From Brachypodium distachyon (lineage: Eukaryota > Streptophyta > Magnoliopsida > Poales > Poaceae), in assembly GCF_000005505.3 (NCBI RefSeq), contig NC_016134.3, positions 11,328,624-11,392,623 on the forward strand: a DNA stretch of 64,000 bases. The letters run 5' to 3'. Positions 12,401 to 24,697 of the stretch are shown here, piece after piece. The notes under the pieces are model-generated. The model was not told the DNA's origin. It saw only the letters and a list, made by a program, of their open reading frames with translations, and did not search any database. Position 1 is the stretch's first letter. Each line of letters begins with the position of its first letter. A program made the translations under genes and the position numbers.

Positions 12401-13090
12401 TCCTACTCGTACTATAATTTGCCAACGGAGTACACAAAACTAGATAATTCTTTATCTAGAGAGCCCATCAGGATTTTCTGTGGCACTTCAACGTGCTAAA
12501 TGTATAGTTCAATGTTGTGGTGCGGAGTAAGGCAGCTTTTTTGTCCAAAATAATACTCCGTAATTCCCCAAAATAAGAGGTGAAATGCCTAGTCTCGGTA
12601 CCATAAAACATAAGTTTGTTTATCAAAAAATGAAACATAAGGTGTGGAATGCAAACCTCATAATTCTAAAATAAGGGTGCCACAACAGTCAACAGCTATC
12701 CTCTCCTCTTCAGCTCTTCGCTCCTGGGTCTTAGCCAGTAACTCAAAGTTTTCTGCCATTACTTTTGCATCTGTTAAAAATAACTGGAGTAGTATATTTA
12801 AACAACCTCCAGCAAATCCATTACTGCTGTCAGAATCCAAATCTAACAGCAAAAGCAGCTCCATAAAAACGGAGCTACCAACACTTAAAATCCCAGCAGA
12901 CAGCACAGCAAATGACCTCAAAAGCTGGCAGCACAAACGATCCGGCCACCACCTCCCCACCATTCGTTTTCCAACGAGTAGTGTGGGGGCTGTTCGATCC
13001 CACCATTGCCTGCCCTGGATTTTCTAAATCCAGGCCCCTCCACACCACCTAACTGTCCCCCTTACCTGGACTAGCCATGCATCAGTTTCA
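9466..13090. other. long spacer upstream of the kinesin gene
   Basis: AT-rich, with short frames on both strands and no splice-supported coding chain. Frames at 11546-11755 (+) and 12963-12658 (-) are the longest but show neither domains nor exon partners. Several A-rich runs (9120-9200, 9890-9950) look like decayed retroelement tails. I see no recognisable gene. Confidence 0.5.
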
Positions 13091-14057
13091 GACTTGCAGT
13101 ACCATATATTTCTAATGCCATAGTAGTGCCCACATGCTTTCTTTCTGTCTCACCTTCCCTCCCCCTCTCTCTAGTCTCTCTCTTGGATCCAAGAACAAGC
13201 TTTGCATCTTGCACAACTGTTGATTGATGGATTTCTTCCTTCGATATAAATCACTTTGATCTCCCTTGGGTGATCTTGGAAAAAAAACCTTTTTGAGGCA
13301 ATCTTCCTTTCCAGTGTATTGTGGAGCACTTTCTGGTGTATAGCCTAGCTTGCTTGTGTGCTGTTCTTGAGTGGAATAAAGGTAGAGCATGCATGTGGCT
13401 TTGGATAGGTAGGATGTGGTGCATGCAGCTTTGAGCTTTGGTGATTACTGCTAGCTATCCCCTACTTTCGGCATCAAGATTCAAGAAAGATCAGCGCCAA
13501 AAGTCCTGTCCTGTAATTATTAGGAGCTGCATTGTAGTGGGAGGGAGATTCTATCCTTGGCTGGCTGTCTCTTCCTTCCTCATAGCTGTCCTTACTTTGG
13601 CACTGGATCAAAGATCAACAATCCTGTTTCCCAATAGAAAAACGGAACCAGGGACAAGCTCAAGACTCAGGAGGCAGCAGTTTTCCTCAAGGTACTAAGT
13701 AAAATTTTGTTGTATGATCTTTCTTGTGTTCTTTTTTTCTGTCCATGGGGAACCAACATGTTTTCCTCTCTTGTTCTTCAGAATCTGTTTGGGACAAGAG
13801 ATTAAGGCCAAAAGGAGCTCTAGATACAACAATCATAAGGTATTGGTTTAGTTTTGTATTGTTTCTTCAGCTTTGTAGAATCCATTTCAAGTACGCAAAT
13901 TGATGTCTTCCTCCACTGCATAGGGCTAATCATTGCAAAAGTGATTGGAATATATTCCCTCTGCTCTCTCATTCCTTGCTTGCTATGAGTTGTTTCAGAT
14001 TCCCTCACGCAGAGACATTCTGATATCTTGCTTCCTTTTCCAGCTTCTTCTCTGGAG

Positions 14058-14072
14058 ATGAAGCTTCACTGA
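14058..14072 (+). promoter_or_regulatory. short upstream ORF in the kinesin leader
   Basis: ATG AAG CTT CAC TGA lies 27 nt upstream of the proposed kinesin start at 14100. If the transcript includes this stretch, ribosomes would meet this four-codon uORF first. Transcript start and leader splicing are not known from sequence alone. Confidence 0.45.
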
Positions 14073-14099
14073 AGAAGAACAATCTCTTCGTTTCTTTGC

Positions 14100-16754
14100 A
14101 TGGGGAAAGAGGCTCATGTAATGCTCCCTTTGGAGAAACTGAGCTTGGAGCTCCCCAATGGTGGAATCGTACTTGGTCATGACAAGGACATTTCTACAGT
14201 GCAAGGTTGGCACTAACACTACTAACTTGTTTATTCCTTTAGCGTGACGGTGCATCGCATCAGAAACGGAAATAATTCTTTCGGCTGGTGGCATTTCAGA
14301 GGAGATTTCAGCTCTGAGATCACGGCAGCGGCATCTCAACCGGAGAAGAAGAGAGGCGCTGGACAAGCTCATAGACCTGAAAGGTACTGCCTCTGATACT
14401 AGATAGCAGTTGGTATTCTCCCCTGTTAATTATTACTTCCTGAATGTCCAAGGAGCTGACTCTGACCGAAATTCAGGGAGTATCAGAGTGTTCTGCCGGG
14501 TCCGGCCGTCGATTTCAACCAGCAACTTCAAGATCAAATCACCAGTAACTGTCGAGCAAGAGAAGATCGCAGTTCAAGCAGTGGGGATCAAGAAAGACTT
14601 CAATGTTGATAGGGTGTTTGACCAGGAGTCAACCCAAGGTAGGTTGTTGCTGTTACTTCACTATCTTTTTTGACGGAATTACTTCAGTATCCTTTCACTG
14701 CTATTCTTACAGTGCAACTCATTTAAGCCTTGTTCATGATGCAGATGATGTTTTCCATGAGGTAAAGCCGATCCTCAGATCTGCACTTGACGGGCACAAT
14801 GTCTGCATCCTCGCTTTTGGCCAGACTGGGACAGGGAAGACCTATACAATGGTAACTTAGTGGTGGCTGCTCTGGTCATTTTTTAGCAAATGAATAATAG
14901 ATATGTATTTTATCTTGCCTTTCCTTGGAAGCTGCTTTCAGGAAGGAACTAATGGTAATCTTGGTGTCGTGCCTCGAGCGATTCAAGAACTGTTTTCTCA
15001 TGCTGCTCAAGATAGTTCATCCACATATGCTTTCTCCATAAGCATGCTTGAGGTCTACATGGGAAGTCTCAGGGACTTGTTGGCACCAAGGCAGACTCTC
15101 TTCAAACCCACGGAATGCAATACAACGTGGTAAGACCCATCGATTCACCTGTAAATTATCAACACCATCAAATCTCATAGTGGAAACGTTCATGTTTTCT
15201 TTGTGTATTTCAGTAATCTCAGCATACTGGCGACCAAAAGTGGTGCAGTCGAAGTTGAGGGGCTCACCGATGTCCTGATAGCGGACCTCAAGAAAGCCAA
15301 CCAGTGGTACTGCAGAGGACGGCGATCCCGATCAACATCCTGGACAAATGTCAACAATGTCTCGAGCAGATCACACTGGTGGGTTGATGAGCTGTTCCAG
15401 TCACACAGTTTCAGTTTCTGCAGTATGGTAACTTGAATAGTAGCCAATTTTATGTGCCTTAGCTGTGTCTGTGTGTAGCTTGACAAGAATTACCATAAGG
15501 AGATGTGGAGGTGCCACTGAAGAAGTCAGCAAGCTCTGGCTTGTCGATCTTGGTGGGAGCGAGCGGTTGCTGAAGACTGGTGCATCCGGTTTGACAATGG
15601 ATGAGGGTAAGGCCATAAACCTCTCTCTGTCAGCCCTTGGAGATGTCATCGCTGCACTAAGGAGAAAGAGAAGTCATGTTCCTTACAGGTAAACTGACAA
15701 TTCTTATTTTTCTTGACAGATAAATTCTAATCTTTCAAATTAACTCAGAAGTACTTACGTTTACCTTGTTTTTCAAACTCTGAAGAAACAGCAAGCTTAC
15801 GCAGATTCTCAGTGATTCTCTTGGTAAGGAAATTTTCAGATCAATTGAAGCATAAAAGGTACCAAGGAAAAATTTAATGTGAACCTATATGTTTCTGTTG
15901 ATTCGCTAAAACAGGTGATGGCTCAAAAGTTCTGATGGTAGTGCACATCAGTCCTTGTAAGGACGATGTTGGCGAGACAATCTGTTCACTGGGCTTTGCA
16001 AAAAGAGCCAGGTTAATAGAATCCAGCCGAGAGCTTTCAGAGGTAAGAGTGGGAACTGAATGAATGATTGTGGACCCCTTGATCAAAGCTCCTATTTTAC
16101 ATGTAAAGCTGTTCCTTTTTCTTGCTGTAGGACTTGAAGATCCTAAAGCAGAGGCGGCTCTCAGAGCTTGACAAGGAAATATGCGATGCTGAGAAAGAGC
16201 TCAAAGATCTGAATGAACAAATAAGGAGCGCCGAGAACTCACTTGCAGAGAGGAAGAAGATCTTGCCATCTGTCTGTCAGGCTCTCAGCGACGAGAAGGG
16301 GTCGCCGAGAAGCACTCTGGTGGTAGGGCGCATTGATGCTGCAGACAGTCCTCAGCCACCTGAGAAGGCGAAGAGCAGGGTGTCTCATGGCTCAGTTCCT
16401 CACTTCATGTCCCCAACTGTGTGCAGCCAGACAAGACACGGTGTAGCAAGAGATTATGTCAGTAAACCGAGGCTGACAAAATCAGTAAGCAGGTATCCTG
16501 CTGAGCTCAGTGGAAGTCAGTCATTAAGCCACTCCAGCTCCAAGAACGTAGCCAAGGCTAGGTCTGTGGCATTCTCATCCGGTGTGCCTATGTCGAAGTG
16601 CTTGCCAGTAAAATTTGATCAGATCAACATGAGCAGCAATAGCATTGATTCAACGGCAGCGTCAGTGCCTCAGCGAAGAGAAAGCTTCATTTCCAGGCCG
16701 GTTCAGAGAGTCCCACTACATCAGCACAGGAGAAGGATGTCATGCTTCACATGA
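14100..16754 (+). CDS. kinesin-14 family motor protein
   Basis: Ten exons (14100-14205, 14300-14383, 14453-14638, 14745-14851, 14942-15129, 15214-15378, 15479-15688, 15786-15823, 15915-16042, 16131-16754) join in frame to 611 aa. The protein is an ATP-driven microtubule motor. About 70 N-terminal residues contain an Arg-rich helix (neck-like) running straight into [11 protein letters not shown], the plant kinesin-14 arrangement. The motor spans about 73-405, with P-loop GQTGTGKT (151-158), switch I SSRSH (274-278) and switch II DLGGSE (302-307); [13 protein letters not shown] follows. Residues 405-460 form a charged coiled coil, and the last 150 residues are Ser-rich and probably disordered. 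Kinesin-14s usually move to microtubule minus ends and serve spindle, phragmoplast or organelle transport; the exact subclass and role are not clear here. The start at 14100 gives the expected neck length. The 13.1-14.1 kb region probably holds the promoter and an intron-bearing leader. Confidence 0.9.
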
Positions 16755-17439
16755 CTGCACTTACAAAAATACAAATTGAATAGCTCTGATTTTGACTTGT
16801 TTGGTAGTGAAATGTTTGGAAAGATGTTTGGGGTTTTACATCCGTTTGATAGTTTGTTTGCTAACTTCACAGATATGTGGTGTCTGTAATTACTGGAGGG
16901 CCTTTCCTTTGCTGTTTAGGTTTGGATTGGAAGGGCGGAAGGATGTGAGGGATATGGTAAATGCAACTGTAATTGGATTTAATTTAACTAATGTGTTTGA
17001 TTGCTCTGTGGATTTGTACTTTGAAAAATGAAAACGTACAATATCACTAATTTAGTGTTCTGACATTTTTTTTCGGTGTTGCGTGCAACAACAACAAATA
17101 TTCATAAACCAAAATCACGCATTTCACTGTTTAGATTTAGAAGTATAATCATGTATAACTGCATGCCGCTCCTATAGGAATCTATGATTTGGTACTTGTA
17201 TCATGTCATGATCTAAAGCCTACTGTCAAGTGCATGGGAGGTCATCCCTGGAAATTCTTTTCCAGGATATTACTGTAGCGCATTTTATAGTTTTGTTAGC
17301 TGAAATATGAAGTGAAGAACATCTATAAGCAGATGAACTGAGGTACGAGCCAAATTGTGATTCCTCGACAAAAAAAAGGAAGAGGTAAGCAAGAAGCTTG
17401 AGTTTGAGAAATGTGGTTACCAAATGATCTATAATTTGG

Positions 17440-18035
17440 AGCTTCCAGCCCAAAGCCCAGAAGCCATCCTAACCCAGAAATGTTTTCTTCAGAAGTTTAA
17501 ATCTGTTAATGGATAAATAAAACAAACCTTAGCAACATATATCTGGAAGATTGACAAAAACATTCGTGACATGCAAACTGAATCAACAGAAGTTTGTGCT
17601 CAAGCTTTAGAACTCAAATAATACATGTAGCACAATCACTTTCAGTAGCAAGATTCACGATTATTCAGATGATGCATTACCCCATTGTCCGTCAGAGTAC
17701 AGAGTCTAACTGACCTTAATTTAGATACTAACGCAGTTCCTAAGTAGCTAGTACTAGTCAGTGATCAAACAATAAAAATACAGTCAATGCATGTCTGTTT
17801 TTCAATCAATTCACTCCTTGATCACTCTTCAGTAACCACTGAACACCCAAGGCAGCTGAATTTCAGGTCCCTGCACCCCACAATCAGGTTCTGAAACTCT
17901 ATCCATGGAACCACAGCCAGGACACTAGTGCATTTCCTTCTAAAAGAAACAAAAAAAAGGCAGGTTTCAGTGGCCAAAGTGCCTCATGAGCACTGAGGTG
18001 TTTGTTTGAAGGACTGAACCATGAGATACCTCCTT
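17440..18035. repeat. diverged direct repeat block A upstream of NHX
   Basis: The first half (about 17440-17690, with TTTTCTTCAGAAGTTTAAAT, TTAGCAAC..ATATCT and ATTATTCAGATGAT) recurs at about 18463-18740. The second half (about 17690-18030, with TCTAAC.GACC, GCTAGTACTAG, ATCCATGGAA, CCAGGACACTAGTGCATTT and GGCCAAA.TGCCTC) recurs at about 19130-19580. Order and orientation are conserved. Identity is estimated by eye as moderate, with many indels. Confidence 0.75.
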
Positions 18036-18462
18036 ACTTGCATTTCCTAGTTAAGATTAACTAACTGATTGGAGTAAAGGGCTTTTTAATTGACGGATTC
18101 TAGTGGCTGGCCCAGTGAGAGAATTACCAGTGTCTGTCATTAGACTTTATCTTTCCACGGTGAACTCCTTTGTTGTCTAAAATCGGCTGGATGGATTGAC
18201 CTTTGGGATTGAGTCACTCGTACATTGAATCTGAGTATTTCGTATAACTCTTACTTAACAGACTTAGTGGACTGATTGATTGTTTCTTAGTTAGGATTTT
18301 CAATTACTCCATTAATGAAATTCCCCTCTGCACTAGCAGCTTTAATAAGAAGTAGTAGATGGGAGTAAGGGCTTGGCTGAATAATCTAATTAACTGAATT
18401 ATGCAGAAATCTTGACCCTGAAATATTTTCTTCAGAAGTTATTCATGGAACCATAGTCAGGG

Positions 18463-18740
18463 CACTTCTAAGCCAAAGCCGAGAAGCCCTCTTGCGCCTG
18501 AAAATATTTTCTTCATAAGTTTAAATACAACTAACTTAGCAACCCATATCTAGAAGACTGAGAGGAACGTTCATAACATGTAAACTGATTTAACTGAGGT
18601 TTATGCTTAAGTTTAAGAATGGAAACTATACATGTGCATTAAAATTTAAATTAAGTAAAGTAACCCAAAGAAACCACTTTCAAGATTCAGGATCAGGATT
18701 ATTCAGATGATACATTGTTCCTTCATCCCGACTCCCAATA
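18463..18740. repeat. diverged direct repeat, partner of block A first half
   Basis: Shares ordered motifs with 17440-17690: AAGCC.AGAAGCC, TTTTCTTCATAAGTTTAAAT, TTAGCAACCCATATCTAGAAGA, CATAACATGTAAACTGA and GGATTATTCAGATGAT. Confidence 0.7.
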
Positions 18741-19095
18741 TTGTGGTCATATTTCTTGCTATTTCTGCATCATTCGAGATTCTAATAGAGGCTTTGAACA
18801 CAGATAGGATTATTTGAAGAACATATTTGTCAGAATTGGATGAATTATCCTAGGGCCTGAATTTTGTGCTGATGGCAGAATTGAATAATCAAGCATTCAA
18901 TTATTTACTGAACAGCTAAGAAGATGATTTTCGGTGTTGTCTTGAAACTTGCTACACATCAGTTGACCGCAAAATTTTCAACGGCGTTAATCTTTATCTA
19001 GAAATGCAAACCTTAGCGGTTAAGTTCCAAGATAACTACTACTACTAAGATGCAGTTTTAGAATATGCCATCAATAATAATAATAAAAAGCACCC

Positions 19096-19590
19096 ATGTT
19101 GCTTCTCAAACAAGCTAAGCACATCAGACATAATCCAACCGAAAGAGCACAAAGTCTAACCGACCATAAACCAGAGACTACTGTAATTCCAAAGCTGCTA
19201 GTACTAGAAAGTGACCACACAAGACAAGCACTGAGGCACATTCGATGCACGTCACAGATTCACAGCTTTGCCAGTGTGTTAATCACGGCATAATGACCGC
19301 CGGGGTCGGTGGAGCCCCCGGTGCTACCCTGCAAATCCAGCACCATGTGTCTGTTCTCTAATCTTCCTCCACCCCTCAATCACCACCAGACCTACACTAA
19401 CAACTAAATCGAATCCCAAACTCCTCGGTCAGGTTTTTGAAACTCCATCCATGGAATGGAACCCCACAACCAGGACACTAGTGCATTTGCTGGATTAAAA
19501 AAAGAAGCAGGCTTCAGGTGGCCAAATTGCCTCGTGCGCACGAGGTGTTTGCTTGACGGACTGAACCATGGGATGGGATCTAATCTAATT
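19096..19590. repeat. diverged direct repeat, partner of block A second half
   Basis: Shares ordered motifs with 17690-18030: CAAAGTCTAACCGACC, GCTGCTAGTACTAG, CCATCCATGGAA, CCAGGACACTAGTGCATTTG, GGTGGCCAAATTGCCTC and GAGGTGTTTGCTTGA.GGACTGAACCATG. This block runs directly into the NHX proximal promoter. Confidence 0.75.
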
Positions 19591-19989
19591 AACTGAAGCG
19601 TGATGCGTGCGTCGTACCTCTCGGGGGCGGTGGATGGGGGCTTCGGAATGAGATTCAGATGAGATGATTCCAGGCTACGGGAAGCTTCCGCGCCCGCGCA
19701 GAATCAGATTCAATCGAACCGAAGCCGGAATCAATAATCAATCAATGAAGGTCGATCGATTCGCTATTCGCCTCGAGGCGAACCAGCCGCGAGAATCGCG
19801 AGCACTATCCGGCGATCGCCGCCGGCCAGGGCACGCCGAGCAGACGGGCCCTACCCAACCAGAAGAACCAGGAGAGTCATCCGAGGTGGCCGCCCCCATC
19901 ACGTAATCCACCGACCAGTGGGTCCCACCCTAACGGACAGCTGACCCAGCTGGATCCCACCAGCCAGTGTCCCCCCGTGCCGCAGCGAG

Positions 19990-20251
19990 CCACGTGTCCT
20001 GGCCCCAGACGAGGCGGGCCAGCCGCACTAGGATCCCCACCCACAGGGTAACTTCAAATCAAATCAAATGTTATTGTATTTTATTGAATTCAAAAGGCAA
20101 AAAAAAAGGCAAAATTAAGAAGAATAATTAATTTTGACGTAATTAATTAGGGAGCCGCACTACCACTAGAGGTCCTTTAAATCTGTCGTTGTTCTTCTTC
20201 GTCCGCTTGTACACGGGAGAGAGAGGGGTTCGTTCCTAATCCTCTCACGTG
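19990..20251 (+). promoter_or_regulatory. two G-box/ABRE-like elements upstream of NHX
   Basis: GCCACGTGTC at 19990-19999 and TCACGTGG at 20245-20252 carry the CACGTG core bound by plant bZIP (ABF/AREB) and bHLH factors. They lie about 520 and 265 bp upstream of the NHX ATG. ABA- or salt-responsive control would fit an NHX gene, but that is inferred only from motif and position. Confidence 0.5.
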
Positions 20252-20503
20252 GAGCCACCACCGACCGATAAATTTCAGCCAACGAATTCTCCCCAACTAC
20301 CTACCGGAATCCCCTCCCTCCCTGGCCCGGATCCTCCTCCCCCGTCGTTTTCCCGGATTCTGCCTCCTTCCTTCCCTCGCTAGCACGCAAATTCCTGAAC
20401 TGCCGTAGGCGCGAAGGCCGTTGCGTTGCGCCGCCTTCTTCAACGAAATCCGGCCGGCGCGGCTCCGCGGGCCGCTCGTCTCCTTGCCGCGGGAGGCCGC
20501 TCG

Positions 20504-20515
20504 ATGTTGATATGA
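20504..20515 (+). promoter_or_regulatory. three-codon uORF overlapping the NHX start codon
   Basis: ATG TTG ATA TGA, with its TGA sharing the bases of the NHX ATG (ATGA at 20512-20515). A ribosome finishing this uORF would stop exactly on the main start, an arrangement compatible with termination-reinitiation or with leaky scanning. Confidence 0.6.
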
Positions 20516-23500
20516 GTGTCGGGGGCTTGCCGAGAGAGGAAGTGGGGATGATGATGGGGTTGGGAGGGGTGGCGCTGGGCGACCCGCCGGCGGACTACGG
20601 CTCGATCGCGGCGGTGGGGATGTTCGTGGCGCTCATGTGCGTCTGCATCATCGTCGGACACCTCCTCGAGGAGAACCGCTGGATGAACGAGTCCACCACC
20701 GCGCTCTTGATCGTGAGCCCTCCTTCCTTCCTTCTTCTCTGTGTGTTGGGTTGAGGTGTTGTTGGGTGTTCTGGAATTCTGATTGAGTGATTGTGCTGTC
20801 GTGTGGGGTTCGCAGGGGCTGGGCTCCGGGACTGTGATCCTGCTGGTGTCGAGCGGGAAGAACTCGCGGATCATGGTGTTCAGCGAGGACCTCTTCTTCA
20901 TCTACCTGCTCCCGCCCATCATTTTCAATGCAGGGTATGTGTGGCTCTTCTCCCAGATAATATGGAAGTGTTCGTGGCTTTTATTATGTGGTTACTCGGA
21001 ATATTCTTTTTTGGGAGGTGACTGAGATAATCAATGAACAGCACGATTTCTGCATGTGCTAATTTCATGGGAGTTCAATCGAGCTTATGTCATCACTTGT
21101 TTTTTGGCTCGAAACTGATTTTGCTAATTAATTAGATGGTGAACGTTTTCTGATGTATAAATTCAGTTCTCTAATTATTGGGAGTGACAATGTTTTCTAG
21201 AGTAACAAGGAAGGGATACACTGATGCTACATGATTCTCCAACTGCATTTCTGAAATTTTATTTTTAAGTAGCGAAGTGTTGCATGACTCGTAATTCCTC
21301 TGTGTCCCCTTTCTCTAATTCAGGTTCCAAGTGAAGAAGAAACAATTCTTCCGCAACTTCATGACTATTACATTGTTTGCTGTAGTTGGGACCTTGATCT
21401 CTTTCAGTATAATATCACTCGGTAGGTTTTCTCCCTCTTTAAATTTTACTCCGCATGTTGCTCTCTGTGCTCACCTGTCTCACCGGCACAATCTATCGCA
21501 GGTGCTATGGGAATAATATCAAAGCTGAACATAGGTGCCCTTGAGCTTGGAGACTTCCTAGGTGAGTTTCTCTGACCTGAAGTATAAACATTTTGGTAGC
21601 CTGTGTGCAAGCATTTACGTTGCCTGTCTGTGGTTCTTGCTTTTGACTCCTTTTGGATGTTAAACTTTTTCAGCACTTGGGGCAATATTCTCTGCTACGG
21701 ATTCTGTATGCACCTTGCAGGTTTTAAGCCAAGATGAGACACCCTTCTTGTACAGTTTGGTTTTCGGTGAAGGTGTTGTCAATGATGCAACATCTGTTGT
21801 GTTGTTCAATGCAATCCAGAACTTTGACCTTGCAAATTTCAGTAGCTTCAAATTCTTACAGCTTGTTGGCAGTTTCCTTTATCTGTTTGGCACGAGCACC
21901 TTTCTTGGAGTAGCTGTAAGTTCTGTCATGTTCCCACATTTCGCTTTATTAAGTTTATTTTTCTTACTGAAGTGTGTTATAACTGCAGACTGGACTTCTC
22001 AGTGCTTATATCATCAAGAAACTGTACTTCGGCAGGTTTGTACTTAACAGATCTAATTTCACTGTTATGACTTATTCCTCTAATTTGGCATTCTTTCCAG
22101 GCACTCGACTGATCGTGAAGTTTCTATTATGATGCTCATGGCTTATTTATCTTACATGCTGGCTGAAGTAAGCACTCAACATTATCAAATCATATTAGTA
22201 CAATGATATTACATGATTCAGCACTGTCAGCTAGCTCTAATTGGTATTGACTGGTTCCTTTGTTTGGCAGTTGCTTGATTTAAGTGGTATTCTCACAGTT
22301 TTTTTCTGTGGCATTGTAATGTCGCACTATACCTGGCACAATGTAACAGAAAGTTCCAGGGTCACAACCAAGTAAGTATTTGCATGGTTTCTCTCAGAAA
22401 ACATGTGCCTCCATAATTTGACCTTTGGTGATGCTTATGTAATTGTATGCACAACAGGCATGCCTTCGCCACATTGTCATTCATCTCTGAGACTTTTCTC
22501 TTTCTCTACGTTGGCATGGATGCACTGGATATAGAGAAGTGGAAGATTGTTAGTGAAACATATAGGTATGCTCTCCATCTGCCTGATAATAATGCATATG
22601 TCCTCGTAGAGGGTAATGAGCTAACACATTTCCTGTCCCATGCAGCCCAATGAAATCTGTTGCCTTGAGCTCCATTATTGTAGCGTTGGTGCTGGTTGCA
22701 AGAGCAGCTTTTGTTTTCCCACTATCGTACCTGTCCAATTTAACAAAAAAAACTCCAGGCGAGAAGATTTCTATTAGGCAGCAAGTGAGTGTCTTGTTTA
22801 GCAACAGCTTACACGTGTTATGTCCTCTTGGAAGTATCCTTTTGTTAATTACATGATGTTGGTCATTCAGGTCATAATTTGGTGGGCGGGTCTCATGAGA
22901 GGTGCTGTGTCCATTGCATTGGCCTACAATAAGGTAATGTCTTGTGTCTGAACTATTTAATCTGTGCTTTGGGCACTCAGGTTTCTAGACTTGATGTTTT
23001 AGCATGTACTACATACATTCCTTATTGTTGGGTGATTTGAAAGTTAACACCTTATTCTTTATTAGAACTTCATCACTAGGAACAGGTATTACTTATTACT
23101 CCCTCCGTTCCATAAAGATTGGCATGATTTTGAACTAGCTATAGTTCAAAACCGTGCCAATCTTTGTGGAACGGAGGGAGTAGCAATTTTATTGACTTAA
23201 TTTTTTGACAAAATTTTGTTGACTTAACTAGGAATTCAGACCAAATTTGTTAAGCGCATCAACGCAAATATGCAACCGTGCGTGAAACTTTGTTTATTTA
23301 CCTTCAACACAGTACAGTATATTTTTACCATTATCATTGATTAATTGGTGGAAAAACTCATGAAAAAATCAGCCTGATTTCGAACTTTTCTAAAATTTGA
23401 AGATGTCACTCTTGATTGATCTAGAAGCCTAGGAATGTCTCTTGGTTATTACTCCAGGTTCTAGCATGCAACTTCTGTAGTTCTGTTTCATGAACTAGTA

Positions 23501-24583
23501 TGTCTGAAGCAAAAGGTGACCCAAAACCGAATGTCCTTGTTATTCACTCTTGCTGGATGTCCGTAAAATAATATTATATGTGTGATAGTCAACTATCAAT
23601 AACCCAAAACATGGTTGTACAGTGCACCCGAGACTCTTGCTACTTAAGTCGGTAAAGTTGGTGTATTAGTTGTGACGGAAGTATGCACACCTGTTTCAAA
23701 ATATTAATTTTGCCAAATTTGAAGATAAATTTAAAGGAAATACTACTAGTATCTTATTTGGAAATATGGAATTTATAATATATTTGTTAGGGATATAATA
23801 TTATGCTTGATACAATATGTATTTTAAAATGTAGTATTTGTTAGAAATGTAATATGGTACTCCGTACTTGATACACCCACGTGTGATGAAAGCACAGCAC
23901 ATGCATCTGGGTCTGTTTGTAAATTACATAGCTCCATGAAAAGGCTGGGTATTGCTTGTGTGTTCATGCTGTTTAGCATTCATGCTTTGTCTAACTATCT
24001 AGTTTGTCATTTGCAGTTTGCAAAATCAGGTCACACGCAGCTCCCCAGCAATGCTATCATGATCACCAGTACAATCATTATTGTTCTTTTCAGCACAATT
24101 GTAAGTTCCATCCTTTCCATTTGAAACAACAAAAAGAAAAAAATTCAATATGGAAAAATAATAGGAGTAATAATAATATGAAAGTTAACATCCAAACGAT
24201 TGCACTCAGTTTTGATATGACCAAATCTCTAATTTATTTTCCAGGTCTTTGGACTACTGACCAAGCCATTGATCAGACTACTAATTCCAACAAGGCACAT
24301 CACCAGGGAACTGAGCGCTCTTTCCGAACCAGCCAGCCCGAAGTCCTTCCTTGAACAGCTGACGGCGGGTGGGCCCGATCCTGAAAACAGTGTGGGCATA
24401 CGCCGCCCGACGAGCCTCCGGATGCTCCTGGCAAGCCCAACACGATCAGTCCACTACTACTGGCGCAAGTTCGACAATGCCTTCATGCGGCCGGTTTTCG
24501 GGGGTCGGGGCTTTGTCCCATTCGTCCCTGGGTCGCCGACTGAAAGCAGTGTGCCATTACTAGCCCCTGTCAATGAGAGCTAG
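20512..24583 (+). CDS. NHX: vacuolar-type Na+(K+)/H+ antiporter, NHX family class I
   Basis: Thirteen exons (20512-20712, 20816-20934, 21324-21421, 21502-21561, 21674-21915, 21989-22035, 22101-22167, 22271-22371, 22458-22565, 22646-22784, 22871-22933, 24017-24100, 24245-24583) join to 555 aa, normal for plant class I NHX. It exchanges Na+ or K+ for protons across the tonoplast, supporting salt tolerance, K+ storage and vacuolar pH. The amiloride-binding motif LFFIYLLPPI is at about 93-102. The ion-binding Asp lies in SATDSV (about 166-171) and the ND pair in GEGVVNDATS (196-197). About a dozen membrane segments occupy residues 20-440, and a hydrophilic tail ends GGRGFVPFVPGSPTE, as in rice NHX1. 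All key residues are present. Intron 11 is the largest and holds a Stowaway MITE. Which NHX paralogue this is was not resolved. Confidence 0.95.
23099..23180. mobile_element. Stowaway MITE in NHX intron 11
   Basis: An 82-bp palindrome with ends CTCCCTCCGTTCC and GGAACGGAGGGAG and TA duplicated on both sides (23097-23098, 23181-23182), the signature of Tc1/mariner-type Stowaway elements. Confidence 0.92.
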
Positions 24584-24697
24584 AGAACTGCACAGAAGAG
24601 GGAGGAGGGGTGTGGGGGATCTGACAAAAGAAAAGAGAAGTTTTGTAAATTAGATTCATTGACTAAATGATTGCTGTAAATCTGAGGTAGAAGTGTG

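Larger units (their letters stand above)
16755..20100. other. spacer between the kinesin and NHX genes, built of diverged repeats
   Basis: Begins with the kinesin 3' flank. From about 17.4 kb the sequence repeats itself in diverged form (listed separately). Short frames exist, but none has a domain or splice partners. From 19.6 kb the sequence becomes GC-rich and forms the proximal NHX promoter, with a G-box at 19990-19999. Confidence 0.55.

Noticed and set aside
12644..13027. 127-codon plus frame and 101-codon minus frame over the same DNA
   Set aside because: Both are equally open, neither has a recognisable domain, and neither connects to neighbouring exons.
20440..20901. 153-codon minus-strand frame opposite NHX exon 1
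   Set aside because: A mirror of GC-rich NHX coding sequence and intron; His/Arg/Pro-rich and without domain features.
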